Source: Gemmataceae bacterium
GTDB taxonomy: Bacteria; Planctomycetota; Planctomycetia; Gemmatales; Gemmataceae
NCBI GenBank assembly: GCA_009691845.1
Contig: SIAJ01000010.1
Location: forward strand, 1-64,000
Length of the DNA: 64,000 nt
Direction: 5' to 3'
This document shows positions 17,026 to 25,782 of this stretch, one piece after another. The first letter of the stretch is position 1; each line of letters opens with the position of its first letter. The notes beneath the pieces were generated by a model. That model worked only from the letters and a program-made list of their open reading frames with translations. It was not told where the DNA came from and did no database searches. The translations under genes and the position numbers were made by a program.

Positions 17026-20000
17026 ATGGCTCCCCGTTCATCTCGCCACAGCGTTTTTGACCCACCTGCACACCGTCGATCCAAGCGCAGGTTCGCTGGA
17101 TTACGAATTGAGCAACTTGAAAGCCGGATTGCGCCAGCTCTGTTTAACGTCCAAAGCCCGGTGACAGTCTCCGGTACGGGCAACTATGGGAGCATCGCCA
17201 CCGGCGACTTCAACGCCGACGGCAAGACGGACATGGTGCTGACCAATTACGGGACCGCCGGCCCGGGCAACCTCGCTGGCGGAAATGTTATCAGCGTCCT
17301 GCTCGGCAACGGGAACGGGACGTTCGGCAGTGCGAGCAACTTCACCTTGGGCTCCAACTACTACGTGTCGTTCGTCGCTGTCGGGGACCTGAATGGGGAC
17401 AGCAAGCAGGATCTGGCGGTCGCCAGTTCCACCGAGGACTCGACCGGCCGACTCAGTATCTACCTGGGCAACGGGTCCGGCGGGTTCACTGCGTCGAACC
17501 AGAATCCGATCGCGACCGGGTCGAGCAACGCCTGCTGGGTGGGGATCGCCCAGGTGACCAACGGCGATAGCAACGCGGACGTCGTGGTGCTTGGGTTCGG
17601 CGACTCGGACCAGGGCCAGTCCACCATCTTCGGGAACAACATTAACGTCTTTCAGGGCGACGGCACGGGGGCCGTCAGTTCGATCGGCACGATCACCAAT
17701 GGGCTGTCGTTCATCCCGACCGCCCTGGCGATCGCCGACTTCGACGGGGACGGGGACATGGACTTCGCGGCAACTGTCCCCGGGGTGCCACCGGACGTGG
17801 GCGCCGCGCAGCCGTCAGGGATCGTCCAGATGTTCAGCGGCAATGGGGCCGGCGGGTTCTCTCTCGGCAACTCGTTCAGCTCCGGCGGGGCTCTTCCGAT
17901 CAGCATCCAGGTCGCCCACCTGAACGGCGACACTCTGCCCGACCTTGTCATCGCCAACGCCGGCGACCCGGACTCGGCCAACTCCTACGCCAACTTCGGG
18001 ATCAACAGCTCCGTCGGAGTTGCGATGAACACCGGCGGGATGAACTTCAACACCAACTATCTGACCACCGGCCTGAACACAGGCGGGTCGAAGTCGGTGT
18101 TCGCCGTCGCCGTCGCGGACTTCGATATGGACGGCAAGCAGGACATCGCCGGGATCGTGTACGGGAACCCAGTCACGGCGGCGAACGCCCGGGTGTTGGA
18201 GTTCAAGGGGGACGGGAATGGAGGGTTCGCTGCCGACGCCAACTCCCCGTTCAACACACTGACCACCGACGGCCAATACCTGGTCGCCGCCCCGCTAGAC
18301 GCCAACGCCTCCCCGGACATCGTCTACAGCAACGCCGTTGGCAAGTACGGGGTGCTGCTCAACACCACGGTCACTGGTCCCTCCGTAACGATCAACAAAG
18401 GCTCAAGCCAGGCCGACCCGACGAACTTAACTTCCATCGTATTCGATGTCGTGTTCTCCGAAGGAGTGACGGGCTTCGCTGGAAGCGATATTGTTTTCAC
18501 GGGCAGTTCCGGCGGGACGCCTTCGGCGTCAGTATCTGCAATTAGTACGACCGCCTATACCGTCACGGTCACCGGATTCAGCGGTACTGGCACGGTAAGG
18601 GCCTCGATCCCGGCTGGTGCCGCAACGAGTATTTCGGCTTCGGCTGACAACATGGCCTCGACCAGTTCGGACAATCAAGTTGCGTTCGATCTCGTTTCCC
18701 CGACGGTCACGATCAACCAGGCCAGCGGCCAAGCCGATCCGACTACGACGGGCCCAATCTTGTTCACCGTGGTATTTAGTGAAAATGTCACCGGGTTTGG
18801 GAATAGCGATATCGATTTATCTAGCAGTTCGCTCAGCGGTCTATCTGCCGTCGTGTCAGGGTCCGGGCCGACTTACACCGTCTCTGTCACGGGCATGGTT
18901 GGCGACGGGACGGTCGTGGCCAAAGTCCTGGCTGGTGCCGCTGTCGATGCGCTCGGCAATACATCTGTCTCATCGACTTCGGGCGATAACACCGTAACAT
19001 TTGGCACGCCCTCGTCACCTCTCGTTACGATCAACCGGGGTGCCAGCCAGCCCGACCTGACTAATGCAACAGCCATCGTGTTCGATGTCGTGTTTTCGGA
19101 GGGCGTGAGCGGATTCGCCGGAGGAGATGTCGGCCTTTCCGGTAGTTCCGGCAGCGGAATTGGCCTGTTCGCCTCGGTCACCCCAATCAGTTCGAGCCTG
19201 TATACGGTCACAGTGACTGGCATGACTGGCACGGGCATGGTCAGGGCTACGATCCCAGGCGGGATGGCAGCAAGCATCTCCAGTTCTCTCCCCAACCAAG
19301 CCTCAACCAGTTCCGACAATCAGGTGGACTTCGATCTAGTCGCCCCGACTGTCACGATTAACAAGGCTGCTGGCCAAGCTGATCCGGCGACTTCGGGGCC
19401 GATCTTCTTCACCGTGATATTCAGTGAAGCCGTCAGCGGGTTCGGTACAGGTGATATCGATCTGAGTAGTAGTTCGCTGAGCGGCTTATCTGCCGCCGTG
19501 GTACAGAATTCACCTACGAACTACACCGTCACCGTGTCGAACATATCAGGAGACGGAACGGTCGTCGCCAAGGTCGCGGCTGGGGTCGCAACGGACACAG
19601 CCGGCAACGGAAACGCTGCATCGACTTCGACCGATAACGCGGTGATCGTTGACACGGTCCCGCCGTCGGTCACGATCGACCAGGCAGTTGGCCAGGCTGA
19701 CCCGACCAACGTCTCGTCGATCAAGTTCGATGTGAAGTTCACGGAGCCGGTGACCGGCTTTGACGTGTTCGACGTGAGCCTGGCCGGGAGCACTGCCGGG
19801 GGCACTTTGGTAAAGACCGTGAGTGGTTCGCTGGGCACCTACACGGTCACCGTTACGGGTATGACGACACGCGGTTCCGTAGTTGCAACGATCCCGGCCG
19901 GAGTCGCGATTGATGCTGGCGGCAATCCGAACTTTGCCGCCACCAGCACGGATAACTCCGTTGAATTCCTGAACACCGGCACGATCGGCTTTACACAAAT

Positions 20001-21489
20001 CGTTTATGACGCTGTGGTGGAAGGCACGGCGATCCAAATCGCCACGATCACCGTGACTCGGGCGGGCCAGACGGAAGGGGCCGTGTCGATCCGATACGGA
20101 ACCAACGATGGCACGGCTCGCAGTGGGGGGCAGCCGGCGAGGGGCCTATCGGACTACACCCCGGTCAGCGACATTCTGAGTTGGGCGGATGGCGAGGGCG
20201 GCGACAGGACCTTCACGGTTGAAATCCGGCCAGACTCGCTAAACGAAGGCAACGAGCTTATCAATCTGTCGCTGACCAGTCCGGTCGGCAGTCCCAGCCT
20301 TGGTCTTATTGACGCCATGCTGCCGATCGCACCGAGCGACGGACAGGGGCCCGGCCTTACTCTCGACGAGGATGGCGACAAGGTGACAGTCAAGCTGAAC
20401 GGGAAGATCGGCTCGTTGTTGTTCTACCGCACCGACCCAGATGGCGACGGCAAAGGACCGATCGAGTTGATCGAACTGAAAGACACGCTTCCCGATCCAC
20501 TCAGGCCCCGGGCGTCGCTCGTCATCTCGGTAGCCAAGGCCGATAAGACAACCAACGGCACCGTTGGGCTTGGTGCCATCACGGGATCTGGCCTGAAAAG
20601 CATTAGCGCACGGAAGGCTAACCTGAACCTGGAGGGCATCGATCTTGATGGGTATCTCGGTTCGCTGACGATCGGCAACATTTCCGACGGTGCGAATATC
20701 ACCACTCAGGCCACTGCGAATCCGTTGCAGAAGACCAGGATCAACGCCCTGTCGATCGGCGATGGCACGACTATCGACGTCGAATGTGCGATCTCCAATC
20801 TCACGACACTACGCGTTGGGATCGGAACAATCCTCGCGCCTAGTATTGGCATGATGGTGGTCAAGGGTCAGGCCAAGCCTGCCATTATTGGCGATATGGC
20901 CTCGGACATCACGTTGACCGGTACAGGAGTCGCCATCGGGAAACCGGTGCTTGGCTACCTCTGGGTGAAGGGGGCTATCCCGGACGGCGCGGATATTGTC
21001 GCACCGAGTGCGGGGACCATCATCGTCAAGAATGACCTGGCAGGCGACATTTCGATCAGCGGTGTCGATGTGGATCCAACCAAGCGAGCACTCACGGCGT
21101 TGCGAGTGTCCGGTGCGGTGACGGGCAGTAATATCACGGTTGGCGGAAATGTCGGCAGCGTCGTGGTCGGTGCGTTCCGCGACAGCCGGCTGTTCGCGGG
21201 CTACACCGGACCGGACATTCCCGATCCAGTGGGATTTGACATGCCGGCAACCGTGACGACGTTCCGGTCCACGGGCAAGGTCGCTGGCTTTCAGAATAGC
21301 TGTGTGATCGCTACCAGCTTCAAGACGGTGGCGTTAGCCAGTCTCGATTCGACGAACGCGACTTACTTTGGGTTCTACGCGGACAGTAGTCTGGGCTCGA
21401 TCAATGTGACGGGCCCGACTCCGTTCAAGTACATCCCCGAATTATCTGGACTCCAGGGCGTTAACGACTTCGAGGTGATGATCGTCTAG
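17026..21489 (+). CDS. Giant cell-surface protein: FG-GAP repeats, five Ig-like repeats, Calx-beta
   Basis: The 1487-residue protein starts after GGAGG with a basic region and RIEQLESRIAPALF, the LExRxxP motif. Residues ~40-440 hold at least six FG-GAP/VCBS-type calcium-binding repeats (GDFNADGKTD, GDLNGDSKQD, ADFDGDGDMD, AHLNGDTLPD, ADFDMDGKQD). Residues ~450-980 are five tandem ~105-residue Ig-like units, each opening VTIN/DxxxxQ(A/P)D and holding (F/K)(S/T)E(G/N/A/P)V(T/S)GF. A Calx-beta-like module (TIGFTQIVYDAVVEGTAIQI... GTNDGTA) follows, then a ~400-residue C-terminal region rich in repeated beta segments. No LPxTG, dockerin or PEP-CTERM tail is seen. Probable adhesin or envelope-matrix component. 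Confidence 0.85.
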   Translation: MAPRSSRHSVFDPPAHRRSKRRFAGLRIEQLESRIAPALFNVQSPVTVSGTGNYGSIATGDFNADGKTDMVLTNYGTAGPGNLAGGNVISVLLGNGNGTFGSASNFTLGSNYYVSFVAVGDLNGDSKQDLAVASSTEDSTGRLSIYLGNGSGGFTASNQNPIATGSSNACWVGIAQVTNGDSNADVVVLGFGDSDQGQSTIFGNNINVFQGDGTGAVSSIGTITNGLSFIPTALAIADFDGDGDMDFAATVPGVPPDVGAAQPSGIVQMFSGNGAGGFSLGNSFSSGGALPISIQVAHLNGDTLPDLVIANAGDPDSANSYANFGINSSVGVAMNTGGMNFNTNYLTTGLNTGGSKSVFAVAVADFDMDGKQDIAGIVYGNPVTAANARVLEFKGDGNGGFAADANSPFNTLTTDGQYLVAAPLDANASPDIVYSNAVGKYGVLLNTTVTGPSVTINKGSSQADPTNLTSIVFDVVFSEGVTGFAGSDIVFTGSSGGTPSASVSAISTTAYTVTVTGFSGTGTVRASIPAGAATSISASADNMASTSSDNQVAFDLVSPTVTINQASGQADPTTTGPILFTVVFSENVTGFGNSDIDLSSSSLSGLSAVVSGSGPTYTVSVTGMVGDGTVVAKVLAGAAVDALGNTSVSSTSGDNTVTFGTPSSPLVTINRGASQPDLTNATAIVFDVVFSEGVSGFAGGDVGLSGSSGSGIGLFASVTPISSSLYTVTVTGMTGTGMVRATIPGGMAASISSSLPNQASTSSDNQVDFDLVAPTVTINKAAGQADPATSGPIFFTVIFSEAVSGFGTGDIDLSSSSLSGLSAAVVQNSPTNYTVTVSNISGDGTVVAKVAAGVATDTAGNGNAASTSTDNAVIVDTVPPSVTIDQAVGQADPTNVSSIKFDVKFTEPVTGFDVFDVSLAGSTAGGTLVKTVSGSLGTYTVTVTGMTTRGSVVATIPAGVAIDAGGNPNFAATSTDNSVEFLNTGTIGFTQIVYDAVVEGTAIQIATITVTRAGQTEGAVSIRYGTNDGTARSGGQPARGLSDYTPVSDILSWADGEGGDRTFTVEIRPDSLNEGNELINLSLTSPVGSPSLGLIDAMLPIAPSDGQGPGLTLDEDGDKVTVKLNGKIGSLLFYRTDPDGDGKGPIELIELKDTLPDPLRPRASLVISVAKADKTTNGTVGLGAITGSGLKSISARKANLNLEGIDLDGYLGSLTIGNISDGANITTQATANPLQKTRINALSIGDGTTIDVECAISNLTTLRVGIGTILAPSIGMMVVKGQAKPAIIGDMASDITLTGTGVAIGKPVLGYLWVKGAIPDGADIVAPSAGTIIVKNDLAGDISISGVDVDPTKRALTALRVSGAVTGSNITVGGNVGSVVVGAFRDSRLFAGYTGPDIPDPVGFDMPATVTTFRSTGKVAGFQNSCVIATSFKTVALASLDSTNATYFGFYADSSLGSINVTGPTPFKYIPELSGLQGVNDFEVMIV

Positions 21490-21500
21490 GGGCCAACCGC

Positions 21501-21565
21501 GTGGCGACGAGATTCCGATCTTGTGCGTTCTCGACAAGTTCGGAATCTCGCCGCCATGTTTTTGG
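21501..21565. repeat. Palindromic direct repeat, copy 1
   Basis: About 65 bp with the stem GGCGACGAGATTCCGA / TCGGAATCTCGCCGCC and a loop that can itself pair (CTTGT...ACAAG). A near copy in the same orientation is at 22022-22085, on the other side of the DUF1810 gene. It may also act as a terminator for the convergent genes. Confidence 0.7.
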
Positions 21566-21572
21566 ATATCAA

Positions 21573-22025
21573 TCACGCACCTTTCCGCGAAAGCTGCTTC
21601 AACAAATTAATCGTCCGCTCATCTTGCATGTCCCGATAGTACTGCTTGAGAATCCGGTGAAGCACGGACCCGGGTTTAGACACGAATGCGAACAACGTCG
21701 CGGACGATTTGAGTTTGAGATCGTCCGGCGAACCAAAAATCTCGGCAGTGGATCGCCCCTCGACCGCCATCACCGCCTCGGCACATTCCAGCAGCCTTGA
21801 TCCAAGAACCGGATGATCGAAGTAGGCTTGAGCTTCTTCGATGCTCTTGATCGCGTAGAGCCTGGACGTCGCACCAAAGGCCAACCCATCAATCTGCGGG
21901 AAGATGTACCACATCCAGTGCGTGCGCTTTTGGCCCGCTTTGATCTCGGCGAGAGCATGAGCGTACTCGAATTCTTGCGCTTTGAGAAAGCGAGTTAGGT
22001 TGAAGGGGTCGTTGTTTTGTGCCAT
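21573..22025 (-). CDS. DUF1810 family protein
   Basis: A 150-residue cytoplasmic protein starting MAQNNDPFNLTRFLKAQ. The family signature is clear: FEYAHALAEIKAGQKRTHWMWYIFPQ, then LYAIKSIEEAQAYFDHPVLG and GRSTAEIFGSPDDLKLKSSATLF. The biochemical role of DUF1810 proteins (calpastatin-like YbhB/YbiA neighbours in some genomes) is not established. The ORF track adds 18 residues translated from the upstream repeat; I use the internal ATG at 22025. The gene is bracketed by two direct copies of a palindromic repeat, which suggests it may have moved as a single-gene unit. Confidence 0.85.
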   Translation of the reverse strand: MAQNNDPFNLTRFLKAQEFEYAHALAEIKAGQKRTHWMWYIFPQIDGLAFGATSRLYAIKSIEEAQAYFDHPVLGSRLLECAEAVMAVEGRSTAEIFGSPDDLKLKSSATLFAFVSKPGSVLHRILKQYYRDMQDERTINLLKQLSRKGA

Positions 22026-22085
22026 AAGATTCTGATCTTGTGCGTGAGACTTGACATCATCGGAATCTTGTCGCCACATTCATGG
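22022..22085. repeat. Palindromic direct repeat, copy 2
   Basis: Aligned with copy 1 it shares AGATTC-GATCTTGTGCGT, then TCGGAATCT-G-CGCCA. It overlaps the start codon of the DUF1810 gene by a few bases. Confidence 0.65.
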
Positions 22086-22090
22086 CGTAA

Positions 22091-22548
22091 CTACTTCTTA
22101 AAATCCCCAGCCCGGATGATGAGCAGCTTCTTCGGGGCCACATACCTCTTGAACGCTGCACGCATATCTTCCGGCGTCATCGCTCCGTTTTGCTCTTCCT
22201 GTTCCGCGGTGTGGGCAAATGTTCGCCCGAGGTTCAGGTTCGAGATGATCTGGCCGGCGCTGGCCGTATCGATGGTTCTACCGACTTTCGCTGCTTCCAG
22301 TAACGCTTGTTTGGCGTCGCCGATCCGGCTGAGAGCGTGCTGCTGCCGAGCATAAAGTTGCCGATCCGCAGGGCCGAGTATTCCGGGTCGTTTCCCGTGA
22401 GTGAGAACGACAACGCGGCTAGGTAGACGGCATTGGCTTTGTCCGGCGACGATGATGGCAGCGAGGTCTTCTGGGGCATGCAAAACGTCGTGCGCCCACG
22501 ATGACCGAATACCAGAAAGCATAGTGAAGGAGTTCGGGAGTCATTCAC
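22091..22548 (-). pseudogene. Remnant of an M16 (insulinase-type) zinc peptidase
   Basis: Two minus-strand frames hold recognisable pieces of an M16 C-terminal domain. The first reads SPDKANAVYLAALSFSLTG then DPEYSALRIGNFMLGSSTLS; the second resumes with DAKQALLEAAKVGRTIDTAS and ends TPEDMRAAFKRYVAPKKLL. The stretch that normally lies between (the glycine-rich SSRLxxRxRxxxGLSYxxxS region and ~80 residues) is missing and the frame changes there, so an internal deletion has joined the parts. The catalytic N-terminal half (HxxEH) is absent. This is a dead gene fragment downstream of the DUF1501 gene. Confidence 0.65.
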
Positions 22549-22558
22549 TGGCGCTGAC

Positions 22559-22675
22559 TCAGGCCTCCGGCTTCGCGGGCTTGTCGAATTTGGGTCGGGA
22601 TGCCGGAGGGGCCGGTGGATATTCCTGCATGACCAGTCGACGAATCACCGCGTAACGCAGTCGTAGCCCGCTCGA
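22559..22675 (-). pseudogene. Unidentified C-terminal coding fragment
   Basis: One minus-strand frame reads GLRLRYAVIRRLVMQEYPPA and then PPASRPKFDKPAKPEA before a TGA. It looks like the proline- and lysine-rich end of a longer protein whose upstream part is gone. It may belong to the same decayed locus as the M16 remnant. I do not recognise the family. Confidence 0.3.
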
Positions 22676-22747
22676 TTCGTTTCAGGCGTCGGATAATTCC
22701 TTGGGGAACGATCCAATATCGCTCTTTCGCGGAGCGAAGGCGACATT

Positions 22748-22774
22748 TAGTCGGCACACGGTGTGTGCCGACTA
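22748..22774. repeat. Palindrome, TAGTCGGCACAC family
   Basis: TAGTCGGCACAC-GGT-GTGTGCCGACTA is nearly perfectly symmetric. It ends five bases beyond the DUF1501 stop codon. Other members lie at 32862-32913, 33363-33392, 51424-51448 and 51511-51534. Confidence 0.8.
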
Positions 22775-22778
22775 CTAT

Positions 22779-24152
22779 TTAGCTCAATTCCCGAATCGCC
22801 TGCACGTCGCCGTCGAGTGGGTAATGTGGCCGGCCGTTGGCGTCGTATTCGCGGACGGTGTTAAGGTCGACACCGAGGTTCTTGTAGAGTGTGGCGAAGA
22901 TTTCTTGATGTGTGACGGGCCGCTTGGTGGCACGCTCGGCCAGGTGGTTCGATTCGCCGATGGCCTGGCCTGTCTTCATGCCGCCGCCGGCCATGAGTGC
23001 GCAGCTCAGTTGCGGCCAGTGGTCGCGGCTAGCATCTTTGTTGATTCGAGGTGTGCGGCCGAACTCGCCCCAGACGATGACCGATACGTCTTTGTCCATG
23101 CCGCGATCGTAAATGTCCTCGATGAGCGAAGTAACGGCCACATCGAGCAGCGGAAAATCCTTACGGGCCTGGACGAAGTTCTTGCCGTCGGAGCCGTGCC
23201 AGTCCCAGCGGGTGAAGTTCATCGTTACCACTCTAGCCCCGGCCTCAACCAGTCGGCGAGCGATGCAGAAATTGCGCACCATGCGGGGTGCCCCGTCGCG
23301 TTCGAAGCCGGGATCGTCCACGCCGTAGCGAGCCAGCGTCTCGGGTTTTTCTTTGGTCAGATCGATCGCGTCTTTCAGCTTCGACGAAGTCAGAATGTCG
23401 AACGCCTGGCGATTGAACGAATCCATGCCATCCATCACGCCGGTGCGGTCGATCTTGCGGTTGATGTCATCGAAGCCGCTCAACAGCGATGTGCGGTCGT
23501 TAAGTTGTTCAAGCGTTACACCCTTGAGCACCAGGTTGTCGGACTTCATGCCGTTCTCTTTGCCGCCGACGAGCCGAAACGGCGAGTGGGCCAGGCCCAG
23601 GAATCCACCGTCGCCGGGATAGCCCCAGCGTTGCTCGCCGGTGCGGTACATGAGCGTGCAGTGAGCCGGCACCGAGCGATCGGCCGGGCCTTGTACTTTC
23701 GAAACCCACGCGCCGAGCGATGGCCAGAAACCATTATTGACTGGGGTTCGCGGTCGGCCGGTCATGCACTGATAGGCATCGTGGTCGCCGGAACTGCCGA
23801 CGAGCGAGCGAATGATGGCGAACTTGTCCATCATCTTGGCGATACGTGGGAACAGTTCGCAAATTTGAACGCCCGGCACGCTGGTTTGAATCGGCTTGAA
23901 TTCGCCACGCACTTCTACGGGGGCATCTGGCTTCAGATCCCACATATCGAGATGCGGCGGACCACCGGGCAAGTAAATGTTGATGACAGAGCGATGCGAG
24001 TTCTTGATGCCCGATTTATCCTCGGCCGCAAGAAGATTGGGCAACGACAGGCCGCCGCCAAGCAGCGTGCCGCCGATGGTCAGGAAGTCACGGCGATTTA
24101 CCCCATCGCAAAAGCCCCCACGGCTGTGGGGTCTGCCAAACATGGTCAACAT
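22779..24152 (-). CDS. DUF1501 domain-containing secreted protein
   Basis: This 457-residue protein belongs to the DUF1501 family, greatly expanded in planctomycetes and related to alkaline phosphatase/sulfatase folds. A twin-arginine signal follows the start (GVNRRDFLTIGGTLLGGGLS), so it is exported folded. Typical segments are SVINIYLPGGPPHLDMWDLK, ICELFPRIAKMMDKFAIIRS, DHDAYQCMTG, WDWHGSDGKNF, VIVWGEFGRTPRI and RDHWPQLSCALMAGGG. The ORF track begins 27 residues earlier; ATG 24152 with GAAGGA upstream is the better start. In planctomycetes these genes often follow a DUF1549/DUF1553 cytochrome gene, which is missing here. Function unknown. Confidence 0.92.
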   Translation of the reverse strand: MLTMFGRPHSRGGFCDGVNRRDFLTIGGTLLGGGLSLPNLLAAEDKSGIKNSHRSVINIYLPGGPPHLDMWDLKPDAPVEVRGEFKPIQTSVPGVQICELFPRIAKMMDKFAIIRSLVGSSGDHDAYQCMTGRPRTPVNNGFWPSLGAWVSKVQGPADRSVPAHCTLMYRTGEQRWGYPGDGGFLGLAHSPFRLVGGKENGMKSDNLVLKGVTLEQLNDRTSLLSGFDDINRKIDRTGVMDGMDSFNRQAFDILTSSKLKDAIDLTKEKPETLARYGVDDPGFERDGAPRMVRNFCIARRLVEAGARVVTMNFTRWDWHGSDGKNFVQARKDFPLLDVAVTSLIEDIYDRGMDKDVSVIVWGEFGRTPRINKDASRDHWPQLSCALMAGGGMKTGQAIGESNHLAERATKRPVTHQEIFATLYKNLGVDLNTVREYDANGRPHYPLDGDVQAIRELS

Positions 24153-24309
24153 GGCGGGTCCTTCGGAATTCGATTGACGCTCGGGAGAATCAGGCGGATC
24201 ATGGCGTAAGAATAAAAATCGCAGATTTGGCATTGTTCGTCAAGGAGATTCCCCGGAACCTCGTGGTATCATTGTCCCATATGTAGTGTTTGAGGGCGGG
24301 AGTCTTTCT

Positions 24310-24933
24310 GTGGCGACGTATCCTCTATTCTTGAAACTTGAAGGCCGCACGTGCCTAGTGGTGGGTGGCGGAACGGTCGGTTTGCGAAAGGCGACCTCGC
24401 TCCTTGAAGCCGGTGCACTGGTTCGGTTGGTATGCCTGGAGGCTGCCCCATCGGAAGTGCCGACGGGTCTCGAATGGATCACGGCCCCCTACTCTTCCAC
24501 GCATCTTGTAAATGCTTGTCTTGTTTATGCGGCGGCGAACACCGAAGTGAATCGGGTGGTTGTCGTGGAGGCGAACGCTCGCGGCATCTGGGTGAACTCC
24601 GCCACCAACCCGGAGGACGGGGATTTTCTCGTCCCGGCCTCCGCTCGCTCGGGCAAGATCGAAATTGCGGTGAGCACAGGTGGAGCATCCCCGGCAGTCG
24701 CCGCGTATCTTCGCGATCATCTGGCAAGCAACATCGACAACGCCATGATCGACTGGGTCGAGGCATTGGCTGCACTTCGCGAAGAGATTCAGTCGCGTCT
24801 GTCTGCCTCTTCTCGTTCGACGATCTTGAGAGAGCTTGCCGATCCGAAGTGGCTCGACCTAATTCGTTCTGCAGGCGTTCAGGCCGTCGAAGCCGAGATG
24901 CGGGCAGTGGTGAATCGCGAGGCGAATCGGTAG
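24310..24933 (+). CDS. Precorrin-2 dehydrogenase / sirohydrochlorin ferrochelatase-type protein
   Basis: A 207-residue Met8p/CysG-N-like enzyme for the last steps of siroheme synthesis: NAD-dependent oxidation of precorrin-2 and possibly iron insertion. The N-terminal Rossmann motif is CLVVGGGTVGLRKATSLLEAG and the conserved WVNSATNPEDGDFLVPAS and KIEIAVSTGGASPAVAAYLR segments are present. The catalytic aspartate of the family maps to the N-x-x-(D/E) stretch near NPEDGDF. GTG 24310 with GGGAG upstream gives the expected short start (ATYPLFLKLEGR); GTG 24286 is the ORF-track start. Two genes upstream of hemA, so tetrapyrrole synthesis genes are grouped. Confidence 0.88.
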   Translation: MATYPLFLKLEGRTCLVVGGGTVGLRKATSLLEAGALVRLVCLEAAPSEVPTGLEWITAPYSSTHLVNACLVYAAANTEVNRVVVVEANARGIWVNSATNPEDGDFLVPASARSGKIEIAVSTGGASPAVAAYLRDHLASNIDNAMIDWVEALAALREEIQSRLSASSRSTILRELADPKWLDLIRSAGVQAVEAEMRAVVNREANR

Positions 24934-24978
24934 AATACTGCATTGGCCCACCCCACCCGCACTGGACTCTCAGCCCCT

Positions 24979-25782
24979 ATGGGCATCACCATCGCCTGCT
25001 TCGGATTGAGCTACCTCACGGCACTGGGCCTGGAACTGGCCCGGCAGGCTCGACCGGTCCGCTCGCTCCGCATCGCGAGCTTGGTGTTTGGCATGGCCGG
25101 GCTGTTTGCTCAGACCATTTTTCTCATCTATCATCAGCCCAATCCGGCTATCGCATTCGGCTCGCTAGTGTTGTTGGCATGGGTGTTGGCCGTGTTCTAC
25201 CTCTATGGGGCCGTTCATTACCGTACGCAAGCCTGGGGCCTTTTCGTGCTGCCCGTTGTCGTGCTCCTCGTGGGTTTGTCCTTCGTGTTTCAAGGTGATT
25301 CGGAAGTAATGGGCGACTGGTTCTCGGCCAATCATTTCTGGGGGTCGGTTCATGGGATGCTCTTGTTAGCGGCTGCCGTCGGGATCACGGTCGGCTTTCT
25401 TGCCAGCGTGATGTACCTCGTGCAAGCCCGACGATTGCGAATGAAACGCTCGCCCCTTGGCGGCCTGCGATTGTTGAGCCTGGAACGCCTGGAAGCCATG
25501 AACCGCCGGGCGATCAACCTGGCCTTCCCCATGCTGACCGTTGGCCTGTTGCTCGGCTTTATGCGCCTTCCGGCCGTGGGTGACGCGAACGCGGGTTGGA
25601 CTGCTGCCAAGGTTCTCGGCACGCTCGGCTTGTGGGTTGTGGCGTTGGTCTTGCTTTACCTCCGTTACGGTGCTCACGTACCGCCTCGCCGCCTGGCGAT
25701 TCTCACGTTTGCAGCATTTGCGTTGATGCTGGTGACACTCGTGGCCGCCCATCCGTTCGCGACGGTTGAGGGTACACGATGA
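24979..25782 (+). CDS. HemX/CcsA-like cytochrome c assembly membrane protein
   Basis: The ~267-residue protein has eight or so hydrophobic helices and resembles the HemX/CcsA family (cytochrome_C_asm). The stretch NHFWGSVHGMLLLAAAVG contains two histidines of the sort that ligand heme in the family, and LERLEAMNRRAINLAFPMLTVGLL is typical of HemX. In many bacteria hemX directly precedes or follows hemA and modulates glutamyl-tRNA reductase level or heme handling. Here its stop overlaps the hemA start as ATGA. The canonical WWD motif of true CcsA is not evident, so HemX is the better name. Start at ATG 24979 is a choice; TTG 24943 is possible. Confidence 0.8.
   Translation: MGITIACFGLSYLTALGLELARQARPVRSLRIASLVFGMAGLFAQTIFLIYHQPNPAIAFGSLVLLAWVLAVFYLYGAVHYRTQAWGLFVLPVVVLLVGLSFVFQGDSEVMGDWFSANHFWGSVHGMLLLAAAVGITVGFLASVMYLVQARRLRMKRSPLGGLRLLSLERLEAMNRRAINLAFPMLTVGLLLGFMRLPAVGDANAGWTAAKVLGTLGLWVVALVLLYLRYGAHVPPRRLAILTFAAFALMLVTLVAAHPFATVEGTR

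Noticed and set aside
22701-24209. 502-residue plus-strand ORF
   Set aside because: It is the antisense shadow of the DUF1501 gene, which has clear family motifs on the minus strand.
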